DNA of 64,000 nucleotides from Actibacterium naphthalenivorans (GTDB lineage: Bacteria > Pseudomonadota > Alphaproteobacteria > Rhodobacterales > Rhodobacteraceae): assembly GCF_014196965.1 (NCBI RefSeq), contig NZ_JACIEQ010000001.1, positions 310,001 through 374,000 of the forward strand. Direction: 5' to 3'. This document shows, piece after piece, positions 25,037 through 33,243 of the stretch; position 1 is the stretch's first letter; each line of letters opens with the position of its first letter. The position numbers and the translations under genes are program-made. The notes under the pieces were generated by a model. That model had not been told where the DNA came from. It searched no databases and was given only the letters and a program-made list of their open reading frames with translations.

Positions 25037-26266
25037 ATGACAAGCATCAAGGATATCCCGCTGAGCGATCTGGACCCGTCGGTCCAAACCCGTTTTCAAA
25101 GCGGTGAACACTTCGAGGTCTTCGACCGCCTGCGTGCCGAAGCCCCGGTCTATTTCCACGAGACCACCCAATACGGGCCCTTCTGGTCGATCTCGAAGTA
25201 CAAGGACATCATCGAGGTCGAAGCAAACCCGAAGGTGTTTTCCTCGGATGCGGCTTATGGCGGCATCTGGATCAAGGAACAGCCGAAAGACACCATCCGC
25301 AAAAGCTTCATGACCGCCGATCAGCCGGAGCATGACCAGCAGCGCAAGGTGGTGAACCCGATCGTGTCGCCCTCCAACCTCAACGACATGGAGCAGAAAG
25401 TCCGCGATATCGTTACGCTGGTGCTCGATGATCTGCCGCTGAACGAAGAGATCGACTGGGTGGAGCGTGTTTCGGTCGAAGTGACCGGCCGTGTTCTGTG
25501 CGAGCTGATGGACTTCCCGGTCGAGGAACGCATGGATCTGACCACCTGGTCGGATATCGTGAACACCGATGTCGACGCCGGCACCGAGATCACCGACGAA
25601 TACGTCAAGCTTGAAAAGCTCAAGCCGATGATCATCAAGTTCAAGGAACTGTTCGCCGAGCGCACCGGCATGCCGCCGCAGAACGACCTGATCTCGATGC
25701 TGGCCCATTCGCAGGAAACCGCGAACATGGAGCCGCAGCAATTCGTGGGCATGCTGGTGCTGCTGATGGTTGGTGGCAACGACACCACCCGCAACTCGAT
25801 TTCCGGCGGTCTGGACGCGCTGAACAAGTTCCCCGAGGAATACAAGAAGCTGCGCGAGAACCCCGAGCTGGTCGAAAGCATGGTGCCGGAAATCATCCGC
25901 TGGGTGACCCCGGTGGCGCATATGCGCCGCACAGCGCTGGAAGATATCGAGTTTCACGGCCAGCAGATCAAGAAGGGCGACAAGGTCATCATGTGGTATT
26001 GCTCGGGCAACCGGGACCCCGAGGTGATCGAAGACCCCTATACGTTCAAGATCGACCGCAAGAACCCGCGCCAGCATGTGTCGTTCGGGTTCGGCATCCA
26101 CCGTTGCCTTGGCAACCGGATGGCCGAGCTTCAGCTTCGCGTGCTGTGGGAAGAGATCCTGAAGCGCGGATGGGTCATCGAGACCACCGGCGAGCCCGAG
26201 CGCCGCTTCTCGAATTTCGTGGTCGGCATCGACAGCCTGAAGGCGATCATTCGCAAGCCGGAGTGA
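25037..26266 (+). CDS. Cytochrome P450, CYP153-like (terminal alkane/alicycle hydroxylase type)
   Basis: A 409-residue soluble P450. The heme loop is FGFGIHRCLGNRMAELQLR, the ExxR helix is EIIRW, and the I-helix is MVGGNDTTRNSI. The segments IRKSFMTADQPEHDQQRKVV and the LWEEIL end of the heme helix are typical of CYP153, whose members hydroxylate the terminal carbon of medium-chain alkanes, fatty acids or limonene. The ATG at 25037 follows AAGGAG. Together with the FadL-type porin and the alcohol and aldehyde dehydrogenases this fits omega-oxidation of a hydrocarbon or terpenoid side chain. Confidence 0.93.
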   Translation: MTSIKDIPLSDLDPSVQTRFQSGEHFEVFDRLRAEAPVYFHETTQYGPFWSISKYKDIIEVEANPKVFSSDAAYGGIWIKEQPKDTIRKSFMTADQPEHDQQRKVVNPIVSPSNLNDMEQKVRDIVTLVLDDLPLNEEIDWVERVSVEVTGRVLCELMDFPVEERMDLTTWSDIVNTDVDAGTEITDEYVKLEKLKPMIIKFKELFAERTGMPPQNDLISMLAHSQETANMEPQQFVGMLVLLMVGGNDTTRNSISGGLDALNKFPEEYKKLRENPELVESMVPEIIRWVTPVAHMRRTALEDIEFHGQQIKKGDKVIMWYCSGNRDPEVIEDPYTFKIDRKNPRQHVSFGFGIHRCLGNRMAELQLRVLWEEILKRGWVIETTGEPERRFSNFVVGIDSLKAIIRKPE

Positions 26267-26287
26267 TCGAGCACTATCTTGTCCCTC

Positions 26288-26311
26288 AGCCCGCCGCTTT
26301 TGCGGCGGGCT
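26288..26311 (+). terminator. Hairpin terminator after the CYP153-like gene
   Basis: Perfect ten-base arms AGCCCGCCGC/GCGGCGGGCT enclose a TTTT loop, 21 bases after the stop. The U tract is short. Confidence 0.7.
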
Positions 26312-26363
26312 TGCTGGCATATCTTGTCAGCGACAGACGCGGCGGCGCATGAGATCACGCATC

Positions 26364-26657
26364 CTATGGCGCGCTGTTACTCGCCACCACGTAATTCAAG
26401 ACAACCAACGCCACGCACACCACCAGCGTCCAGCCCTCAAAGGCAAGGCGCAACCACAATGGCGCATGGCGCAGCTCCATGAATTCCAGCCCGATAAAGC
26501 GTACTTTGACGAAGGCAATCAGGGTAATCAACGCCGTTGCCAATCGCTGACTGTTCGCGCCGAAACCCACACTTTCCACCGAGATGAGTGTCGCCAGCAC
26601 CAGAAACGCCCAAATGGCCGTCAGTCGATTTTTGAACAGAGCTATCAGCATGGTCAT
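26364..26657 (-). CDS. Small membrane protein, cytochrome c oxidase subunit IV/NorF-like
   Basis: A 97-residue protein with three predicted membrane helices (LTAIWAFLVLATLISV, ATALITLIAFVKVRFIGLEFMEL, FEGWTLVVCVALVVLN). This layout is typical of prokaryotic COX subunit IV and of NorF. Its ATG overlaps the stop of the subunit III-like gene (ATGA), so translation is coupled. The catalytic subunit I is not in the window, so this is an orphan accessory set. Base composition is clearly less GC-rich than in the flanks. Confidence 0.75.
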   Translation of the reverse strand: MTMLIALFKNRLTAIWAFLVLATLISVESVGFGANSQRLATALITLIAFVKVRFIGLEFMELRHAPLWLRLAFEGWTLVVCVALVVLNYVVASNSAP

Positions 26658-27238
26658 TTCATCAGGTAGAGCAGCGCAAAAAGAACCACCCAAAGCAAAT
26701 CGACAAGGTGCCAAAACACACCGCACCCCTCAAAGGTGGCGACAGGGTATTGTTCAGACGGCTTGCAACTTGAACGCAACCACAGCAACACCCCCAGACC
26801 AATCAATACATGCATCAGATGAATTCCGGTGAACATGTAGTAGTAGGTAAAAAACTCACTGTGCGTAAGGGTGAGCCCCGCTCGAATTTTCTCGCCCCAT
26901 TCAAAAGCCTTGACCACCACGAACCCGAGCCCCAGCACAATCGTGGCGGTGATCATGGCCGGTGCTTCTTTCGCGCCCAGCCGCGCAAGGCGCACCGCTT
27001 GCGCCATGAACAACGAGCTGGTCAGCAACAGCAACGTATTCAGCAATCCCAGATGGGGATTCAGAAGCGCCTGATCCGCTTCATAGGCGGCCGGATTGCC
27101 GGCTTTGTACACCAGGAAGGTCACAAAGAAGATCGCGAACACGACCATATCCCCGAAGATCAGCACCCAAATGCCTTCTTCTCCGGGGATATGTTTCGCG
27201 GGCCGCTCAGCCGGCTGCTTGATCGGCACGGCGATCAC
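26654..27238 (-). CDS. Heme-copper oxidase subunit III family protein (NorE-like)
   Basis: A 194-residue protein with five predicted helices, beginning GEEGIWVLIFGDMVVF and ending FWHLVDLLWVVLFALLYLMK, both typical of subunit III. The length matches NorE and short subunit III forms, rather than the seven-helix CtaE at 56-57 kb. The GTG start at 27238 overlaps the upstream stop (GTGA), which favours it over longer readings. Without subunits I and II nearby it may serve an oxidase or nitric oxide reductase encoded elsewhere. Confidence 0.85.
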   Translation of the reverse strand: MIAVPIKQPAERPAKHIPGEEGIWVLIFGDMVVFAIFFVTFLVYKAGNPAAYEADQALLNPHLGLLNTLLLLTSSLFMAQAVRLARLGAKEAPAMITATIVLGLGFVVVKAFEWGEKIRAGLTLTHSEFFTYYYMFTGIHLMHVLIGLGVLLWLRSSCKPSEQYPVATFEGCGVFWHLVDLLWVVLFALLYLMK

Positions 27239-27930
27239 GACTGATCCTGCTGCATGGCAGGGTGCTTGGCCGCGCGCAACATGGCCCAAAGCACGGCGGT
27301 AAGCAGCATGCCGAAGGTGAATACCGGAACCCAGAAAGCGAACACGCCATTCCAGGCGAAGGGACCTGTTTTGAAGAAGGGAATGAAAGAGCCGGGCGCC
27401 GCCAAGATACCCACCCAGATGTTCGCATAGCCAAGCCAGCGCGGAAAAATGGGCTGCGGGTTCACATCGCGCAAAATAATAATGCCCGTCACCACCCACT
27501 GTGCCAGGCCAATAAAGCCCGGAATAACCAGCAGGAACATTCCCGCATCGGCCAGAGCAGCGGTCATTTCGGTGCTCATCTCGGGGCGATAGGCCGCGGT
27601 CACAAAGCAGATCATAACCAGAAACAAGGGCAGGAAACCAAACGGCACAATCATCATCATGCCGTAGGTCAACGGCGTATGCTTGCCCTCGGCCACTTTC
27701 AGGCACCCATAAAATCCGCCAAAGAACGGGAAGAACAAACTCGACCCGATACACATCAACACCGAGCCCACAAAAACCCCGGTGCGGTTTTCAGTAAAGT
27801 GCGCGGCCCATTCGGCCATGGGCAACGAAGGAGAGGGCGGCGGAAAAATCTGCCAGGAGATAATAGCGCCAAACATAAACATCATGGCGATCATGCCGGA
27901 CCATGCACTCGCCGCGATCGATTTGTTCAT
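27235..27930 (-). CDS. Uncharacterised six-helix membrane protein
   Basis: A 231-residue protein with about six hydrophobic segments, a histidine in the first periplasmic-type loop (EWAAHF), and a soluble tail MQQDQS. I do not recognise the family. CGGGAGAATCACAG gives a good ribosome site. It is the first gene of a minus-strand operon with the NorE-like and NorF-like genes (four-base overlaps) and shares their lower GC content, which suggests they were acquired together. A role as assembly factor or membrane partner for the subunit III/IV-like pair is a guess from position. Confidence 0.7.
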   Translation of the reverse strand: MNKSIAASAWSGMIAMMFMFGAIISWQIFPPPSPSLPMAEWAAHFTENRTGVFVGSVLMCIGSSLFFPFFGGFYGCLKVAEGKHTPLTYGMMMIVPFGFLPLFLVMICFVTAAYRPEMSTEMTAALADAGMFLLVIPGFIGLAQWVVTGIIILRDVNPQPIFPRWLGYANIWVGILAAPGSFIPFFKTGPFAWNGVFAFWVPVFTFGMLLTAVLWAMLRAAKHPAMQQDQS

Positions 27931-28138
27931 CTGTGATTCTCCCGAGTTTTTATGCGTTGTTCGGGATTGTGGTCATACTCTGGTCGCGGCGAACCTTTCG
28001 TGCGACAGGTCGGAAAGCACAGCAGGGGTTTTAGAACGAAAGCATCTGCTTGCGCGTGTTTCGCAGCATCCGCACCAGAAGAACGCGCTTCCGGGGCCGC
28101 GCCCCTGCCCGGCGTTGCCCCCCGACGGCAATGATCCG
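27931..28138. other. Intergenic region, no gene seen
   Basis: About 200 bases between two minus-strand genes. It holds a small hairpin GGGGC-CGC-GCCCC (28093-28105) and presumably the promoter of the membrane operon, which I could not place with confidence. Confidence 0.3.
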
Positions 28139-29767
28139 TCAGGCCTTGAACACCGCTTGAGACCATCGCTCCACGGTCTCTGCAAAGCAGTCGTGGATCG
28201 AGTCATTCGCAATGGTGCTACCGCTCGCCAGCCTGCCGGCAAGCCAAAGGCCCGGCACCCGTTCGCCATCTTGTCGGATCACCGCCCCATCGGGTGCACA
28301 GCGCACTCCGAGGCCACCCTTCAAGGGCGACAGCATGTTCCGTTCCCGCAGTCCGGTGAGAAGCGGTTCCGAGACCATTTCGAGAACGGGAGGTGGCAGC
28401 ACGCTGTCCACCATCACCTGCGCAACCACCGACCGGCCCCCCGACTGTAGGCGCCACCCCTGCGGTAACAGGGTAATATCGGGATCGGCCGTGGCGCAGG
28501 GGTAAACCAGCCCCACATCGATCAACGCAAGCATCTGGTAAAGCGTATCGACAGGCGCGCCATAGGAGTAGCGTTTGAGCCCCTCGTCGAACTTGACGAT
28601 CGCCTCCGCCGTTTCGGCCGCGGCCTGTACCCTATCGAAGATCTCTCGCAACAGCGGCTGCCATTTGCGCCAGAGCTGCCCGATCACATATCCGGGCGAC
28701 GGGGCCACGCGGCCTTCCGCTTCAGCGATGTTGCCCTTGATTGCCTCGACGGTGGCGCGGGTCTCCTGACTGCCAGGCTCCTTCCGTTCGGCAGCGAGCC
28801 AGTTCTCGACCTCGTCGGCCCGCCTGAAGGCCCTCGTCTCTGTGAGGATCCGCCGGGCCGGTGCGATCAGGGCGTCTGTCAAAACCGTCAGGGGTTCGTC
28901 TGCATCGCTCGACAGCGCCGCGACCAGAGCGGCCCGGAAGGCTTCACATTCGCCCTTCGACGGTTCGAACCGGGCATCAATGGCGGCGGTCTGGGGTTTG
29001 GGCGCGGGGGCGTGTCCGTCAAGCGAAAAGGGCGCGATGGTTCCGGGCTCTCGCCCGCTGGGCACATAAGATCCGTCTTGAAACTGTCCACCAAGGCCGA
29101 TGGTCAGCATGCGCACAACATCAATCGCCGAAAGGCCAAGTCCGCGGATAGCGACAACCTTCCCCTGCCAACCGGACGCCGCCTCGACCACGGCCCTACC
29201 AGGATAGGCCGGCAATATGTCGAGGCGATGTTTCCCGGCGTGGGTCTCCCATGACGCCATTTGCTCATCGCGGCGGGTTTGCGGCTGGCCGAGCGACAAC
29301 AACACATCGTCATAGGGTCCGAAATACGCAGTTTCACTCTCCAGCCGCCACGCTCCGTCCTTGCGCGTCGCGGCGTCGATCCGACGTTGATCAAGAGAGA
29401 CAGTCACACCGGCCGGCAAAGAGGCCAACAGGGTGGAGAAACGCGTATTGAGATAGGCGCCCAGGCGGGCACGGGGCAGATAAGCCTCGGGCTCTTCACC
29501 CTCAGCGCCCGCCCATTTGCTGAAATCAGCGATCCCTTGTCCGGTGGGCGGTGGGAGATCAATGATGCGGAGCGGCAGGTTGAGAAGGCAAACCTCCGGC
29601 TCGTCAGGGCTGAAATTCGGGCCGGCTGCCGGCCACGCCTCAGGATCGAATATATCGACCGAGAATGACGCACACGAACGCCTGGCGTATCGCACAAGGG
29701 CTTCGAGTGCGCCAAGGCCGCGGGGGCCGAACCCGATGATCGCGATCCGGCGCGTCGTCCCTGTCAT
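28139..29767 (-). CDS. FAD/NAD(P)-binding protein (NAD_binding_9-like)
   Basis: A protein of about 542 residues. The N-terminal nucleotide fold IAIIGFGPRGLGALEALVR is followed by FDPEAWPAAGPNFSP and LLNLPLRIIDLPP, which match the large family of uncharacterised FAD/NAD(P)-binding proteins. The rest includes a long helical middle and a C-terminal FAD-type closure (LWLAGRLASGSTIANDS). The ATG at 29767 is chosen because GGAGGGG precedes it. Function is not known; members are sometimes found with siderophore or redox clusters. It is transcribed away from the phytochrome genes and has no obvious operon partner. Confidence 0.72.
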   Translation of the reverse strand: MTGTTRRIAIIGFGPRGLGALEALVRYARRSCASFSVDIFDPEAWPAAGPNFSPDEPEVCLLNLPLRIIDLPPPTGQGIADFSKWAGAEGEEPEAYLPRARLGAYLNTRFSTLLASLPAGVTVSLDQRRIDAATRKDGAWRLESETAYFGPYDDVLLSLGQPQTRRDEQMASWETHAGKHRLDILPAYPGRAVVEAASGWQGKVVAIRGLGLSAIDVVRMLTIGLGGQFQDGSYVPSGREPGTIAPFSLDGHAPAPKPQTAAIDARFEPSKGECEAFRAALVAALSSDADEPLTVLTDALIAPARRILTETRAFRRADEVENWLAAERKEPGSQETRATVEAIKGNIAEAEGRVAPSPGYVIGQLWRKWQPLLREIFDRVQAAAETAEAIVKFDEGLKRYSYGAPVDTLYQMLALIDVGLVYPCATADPDITLLPQGWRLQSGGRSVVAQVMVDSVLPPPVLEMVSEPLLTGLRERNMLSPLKGGLGVRCAPDGAVIRQDGERVPGLWLAGRLASGSTIANDSIHDCFAETVERWSQAVFKA

Positions 29768-29928
29768 CGTGCCCCTCCCTCGCAAAGCGTCGCGGGTTTT
29801 GTCGCGTGTTCCATGCCGCTGCGCAAGTCCGCGCCGGAAACATGCCTGGGGGGCTTGTGGTTCACCTGTTGGTGATCCATTCTCTTTCCGCGAAGGGAAT
29901 GGCTGCGGTCAACTCTCCCATTTTTTAT

Positions 29929-29958
29929 GACTCGGCCTGCACATCCGACATCCGAGTC
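29929..29958. promoter_or_regulatory. Inverted repeat GACTCGG-N16-CCGAGTC upstream of heme oxygenase
   Basis: Perfect seven-base arms lie 26 bases above the heme oxygenase start. It could be an operator or an mRNA stem; the spacing is long for a single dimer site. Confidence 0.35.
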
Positions 29959-29983
29959 GCATGTGATTTAAGGAACCACGCCT

Positions 29984-30544
29984 TTGAAATCCCCCGAAAA
30001 TCTGCGGCAAAGGTTGCTGCGTGATCTGAAGTCCGCCCATGACGGCCTTGATGGGCTGGTTTCGCGGTTCGATCTTGGCGAAAACGGCGGTCTGAAAGCG
30101 TTCCTGCTTATGCACGAAGCAGCTTTGAAGAACATACCGATGACGCATCTCAGCTCCGCCTCAGCGACTGCTATTGGCGACCTCTTGCAACGCGCGCGCC
30201 TGGATCTTGCCACTCTCGGGGTGCGCCCGATGGTCCTGGACCGGCCCTTGAACAGGAATATCCAGCCGCTCGCCGTGGACTATGTCATCGGTGGTTCGCG
30301 CTTGGGCGCCGAGGTTCTGAAGCGACGGTGGCAAGCATCCGCGACCGCCCGCTCCGGCTCGGGCACGGCGTATATGAACGCGCCACGTCATCTCGACGCC
30401 TGGCGCAGTTTCTGCGAACACGCGCTGACGCTTGCTGCGGATACGCCCTACGCCGACAATGTCGTGCGAGACGCGGCAGACATATTCGCCCTCTTCATGA
30501 CATCCGCCGAAAAGGCCCATCAGGAAACGCCACAACATGTCTGA
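29984..30544 (+). CDS. bphO: Biliverdin-producing heme oxygenase
   Basis: A 186-residue heme oxygenase. The probable proximal histidine is in LKSAHDGLDG near residue 19. The distal-helix glycines are in YVIGGSRLGAEVL. The enzyme opens heme to biliverdin, CO and iron, and the biliverdin serves as chromophore for the bacteriophytochrome whose start codon overlaps this gene's end by eight bases. The TTG start at 29984 is supported by AAGGA eight bases upstream. BphO-BphP pairing is common in Rhodobacteraceae and other bacteria. Confidence 0.9.
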   Translation: MKSPENLRQRLLRDLKSAHDGLDGLVSRFDLGENGGLKAFLLMHEAALKNIPMTHLSSASATAIGDLLQRARLDLATLGVRPMVLDRPLNRNIQPLAVDYVIGGSRLGAEVLKRRWQASATARSGSGTAYMNAPRHLDAWRSFCEHALTLAADTPYADNVVRDAADIFALFMTSAEKAHQETPQHV

Positions 30545-33101
30545 CCCAAAAACCGACAGCCAGATGGAGACGGTCGATCTGTCGAACTGCGATCGCGAAC
30601 CGATCCACATTCCGGGGCGCGTTCAGGGCTTTGGCTGCCTGCTTGCCGTTTCGTCGGACTGGATGATCGCGCATGCGTCAACCAATTGTACCGACCTGCT
30701 GGGATGCGACGCCGAGGACCTGATCGGCAAGCGGTTCATCGACTTTTTCAACCAAGAGACCGTGCATCATCTCCGGACACGGATTCAGACCCTTGCGCAT
30801 CAGACCGGCGTGGCGCGGGTGTTCCGCTATGATCTCAACGGCGACGGTCGTCTGTTCGACATATCGATCCACCGGGCCGGTCGCTATCTGGTGTTCGAAT
30901 TCGAAGAGCGGCACCACGCCGAAAACCAGCGCGACGACTCAGGCCTGGTTCAGGCATTGATCGCCCGTGTGCAACGCCATGATACGGTAGAAAAGGCTTC
31001 GCAAGAAGCGGCGCGCGCCTTGCAGGCCCTGATCGGCATGTCGCGGGTCATGGTCTATCGCTTCGAGGAAGACGGAACGGGCACCGTGATCGCCGAGGCT
31101 CTGTACGGCGCGGACGAACCTTATCTTGGCCTTCGGTATCCGGCGAGCGATATTCCGAAACAGGCCCGTGAGCTTTACAAACGCAGCCTGTTGCGCATCA
31201 TCCCGGATGCAGATGGCGAGACCTTTCCGATCATTCCTGAAAAAAGCCCGGCAGGCGCACCCCTCGACTTGTCACTCGCCACAACGCGCGCGGTTTCCCC
31301 GATCCATCTGGAATATCTTCGAAACATGGGGGTCGGGTCGTCCATGTCGGTATCCATCCTGCGCAGGGGCAAGCTGTGGGGGCTGTTTGCCTGCCACAAC
31401 CCAACACCGTTCCATATCGACTATGAGCGCCGCAGCGCGGTCGAGCTGTTCGCGCAGTTGTTCAACTACGAACTCGCCCAACTCGAGACAAACCGCGAAC
31501 TGGCCGATGTGGACAGCGCACGTGCGCTTCACGACAGGCTCATGCCGCAGATCTCGGCGGGCGTCACCCTGGTCGACATCTTCGACTCCGTTGCCACGGA
31601 GATTTCGGCGGTGATCCCGTTTGACGGCATCGTCATATTCTCAAACGGGGTCTTCCGCGCGAAGGGTGCGACTCCGACAGAGGAAGAATTCCTGGGGTTG
31701 GCGCGTTTTCTGAACACCGCCCAAAGCTCGGAAGTGTACGCGCTCGACTGCATTAGCTCGCGCTATGACAAGGCGAATGGCTTCGCTGATCGTGCTTGCG
31801 GGCTTCTCGCCCTGCCGATCTCGCGCACGCCTCGCGATTACCTGGTTCTTTTCCGACGCGAGATCGCCCAGTCCGTGAACTGGGCGGGCAACCCCCAGAA
31901 GCCCGTCGAGCCCGGGCCCAACGGGGTGCGGCTGACACCGCGAAAAAGCTTTGAGGCCTGGCAGGAAGTCGTGCGCGGCAAGTCGGCCCCCTGGAAGGTG
32001 AACGAGCTGCGGGCCGCCGACGCCCTGCGTGTCACGCTTCTGGAAGTCGTCCTGAAACTCGCCGACGAGGCCAACGCAAGCCGCAAACGCGCGGAAGAGC
32101 AGCAAGAATTGCTGATCGCGGAGCTGAACCACCGGGTCCGCAACATCCTCAATCTGATCCGGGGCCTGATCTCGCAGGGACAGGGCGATGCCCTGACGAT
32201 CGAGGAATACAGCAGCGTGCTTGACCACCGCATCCATTCGCTCGCCCGCGCGCATGATCAACTGACCCAGAAAGAGTGGGGCTGGGTGTCGCTCACGTCA
32301 TTGATCCGCACCGAAACCGAGGCGTTCCTGTCGCACAAAGCCGAACGCGTTATCATCGGCGGGGATGAGATCTCTCTTTCGCCCGCCGCCTTCACGACGA
32401 TGGCGCTTGTCGTCCACGAGCTTGTGACGAACTCCGCCAAATATGGCGCGCTCAGCGACGGTTCGGGGGTGGTGCATCTGGACATCACGCTCAACCGGGA
32501 TGGGGCCTGCTCCATCTCCTGGCGCGAAGTTGACGGCCCTCCTGTCCAGCCCCCCAAGCGCAAGGGCTTCGGCACCACGATCATCGAGCGCTCCATCCCG
32601 TTCGAGCTGAAAGGCAGCGCGCAAGCGCGGTACAAGATCACCGGGCTGGAGGCGGATTTCGTTCTGCCGGCGTCCCATGTCGCAAAGCTCGCGGCGCCGT
32701 CGGCTGCCGAGATCGCTGTAGCCGAGAACACGCCTCCGGCCGATGTGACCCTTCATGGCGCTGTGCTGTTGGTCGAGGATAATATGATCATCTCGATGGA
32801 TGCCTCGGACATGCTGCGCGATCTGGGCGCAAGTGATGTGAACGCGGTCAGCAATGTGGCCGACGCGCTGCGGGTTCTCGAGACGAAAGATATCGCATTC
32901 GCGCTCTTGGACGTGAATCTGGGCAGCGAGCTGTCTCTGAAGGCGGCAAAGGAGTGTGCCGCGCGGGGTATTCCGGCCATTCTGGCCACGGGGTATGGCG
33001 GCAGCGGCAATGCGGTTTCCGACTTTCCACAGAAAGTCGTGGTCAGGAAGCCATACACGATGGAACATGTCCGACGCGCTATCGCCGAGGAACTGGGATA
33101 G
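30537..33101 (+). CDS. bphP: Bacteriophytochrome HWE-type histidine kinase with C-terminal receiver domain
   Basis: An 854-residue red/far-red light sensor. The biliverdin-binding cysteine is near residue 18 (LSNCDREPIHIPG), followed by PAS, GAF (PASDIPKQAR; SPIHLEYLRNMGVG) and PHY domains to about residue 500. The kinase is HWE type, with ELNHRVRNIL as phospho-acceptor helix, HELVTNSAKYGAL as N-box and SISWREVDGPP as the WxE motif. A receiver domain (LLVEDNMIISMDASDML, phospho-aspartate in FALLDVNLG) ends the chain, so output may be phosphotransfer inside the protein. It overlaps the heme oxygenase gene, which supplies the chromophore. Confidence 0.95.
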   Translation: MSDPKTDSQMETVDLSNCDREPIHIPGRVQGFGCLLAVSSDWMIAHASTNCTDLLGCDAEDLIGKRFIDFFNQETVHHLRTRIQTLAHQTGVARVFRYDLNGDGRLFDISIHRAGRYLVFEFEERHHAENQRDDSGLVQALIARVQRHDTVEKASQEAARALQALIGMSRVMVYRFEEDGTGTVIAEALYGADEPYLGLRYPASDIPKQARELYKRSLLRIIPDADGETFPIIPEKSPAGAPLDLSLATTRAVSPIHLEYLRNMGVGSSMSVSILRRGKLWGLFACHNPTPFHIDYERRSAVELFAQLFNYELAQLETNRELADVDSARALHDRLMPQISAGVTLVDIFDSVATEISAVIPFDGIVIFSNGVFRAKGATPTEEEFLGLARFLNTAQSSEVYALDCISSRYDKANGFADRACGLLALPISRTPRDYLVLFRREIAQSVNWAGNPQKPVEPGPNGVRLTPRKSFEAWQEVVRGKSAPWKVNELRAADALRVTLLEVVLKLADEANASRKRAEEQQELLIAELNHRVRNILNLIRGLISQGQGDALTIEEYSSVLDHRIHSLARAHDQLTQKEWGWVSLTSLIRTETEAFLSHKAERVIIGGDEISLSPAAFTTMALVVHELVTNSAKYGALSDGSGVVHLDITLNRDGACSISWREVDGPPVQPPKRKGFGTTIIERSIPFELKGSAQARYKITGLEADFVLPASHVAKLAAPSAAEIAVAENTPPADVTLHGAVLLVEDNMIISMDASDMLRDLGASDVNAVSNVADALRVLETKDIAFALLDVNLGSELSLKAAKECAARGIPAILATGYGGSGNAVSDFPQKVVVRKPYTMEHVRRAIAEELG

Positions 33102-33192
33102 CCGCCCTGAAGAGACACGCTTCCTCCGTCGTCCCACCTTCCCTATTCCAACAAGATCGCGCACCTGACGATCCCGGCGCCGGTCCGCCGCG

Positions 33193-33220
33193 AAAAAGGC
33201 CGGCGCACTGGCCGGCCTTT
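33193..33220 (-). terminator. Intrinsic terminator of the cytochrome c peroxidase gene
   Basis: Perfect ten-base arms AAAGGCCGGC/GCCGGCCTTT with a six-base loop are followed on the minus strand by TTTTT. The stem resembles the terminator at 721-752. Confidence 0.85.
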
Positions 33221-33243
33221 CCCACGGGTCGCTTCGGGCCGCG

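Noticed and set aside
27239-27754. Upstream extension of the subunit III-like frame
   Set aside because: The extension is an out-of-frame shadow of the six-helix membrane gene; the GTG at 27238 overlaps that gene's stop and begins the real domain.
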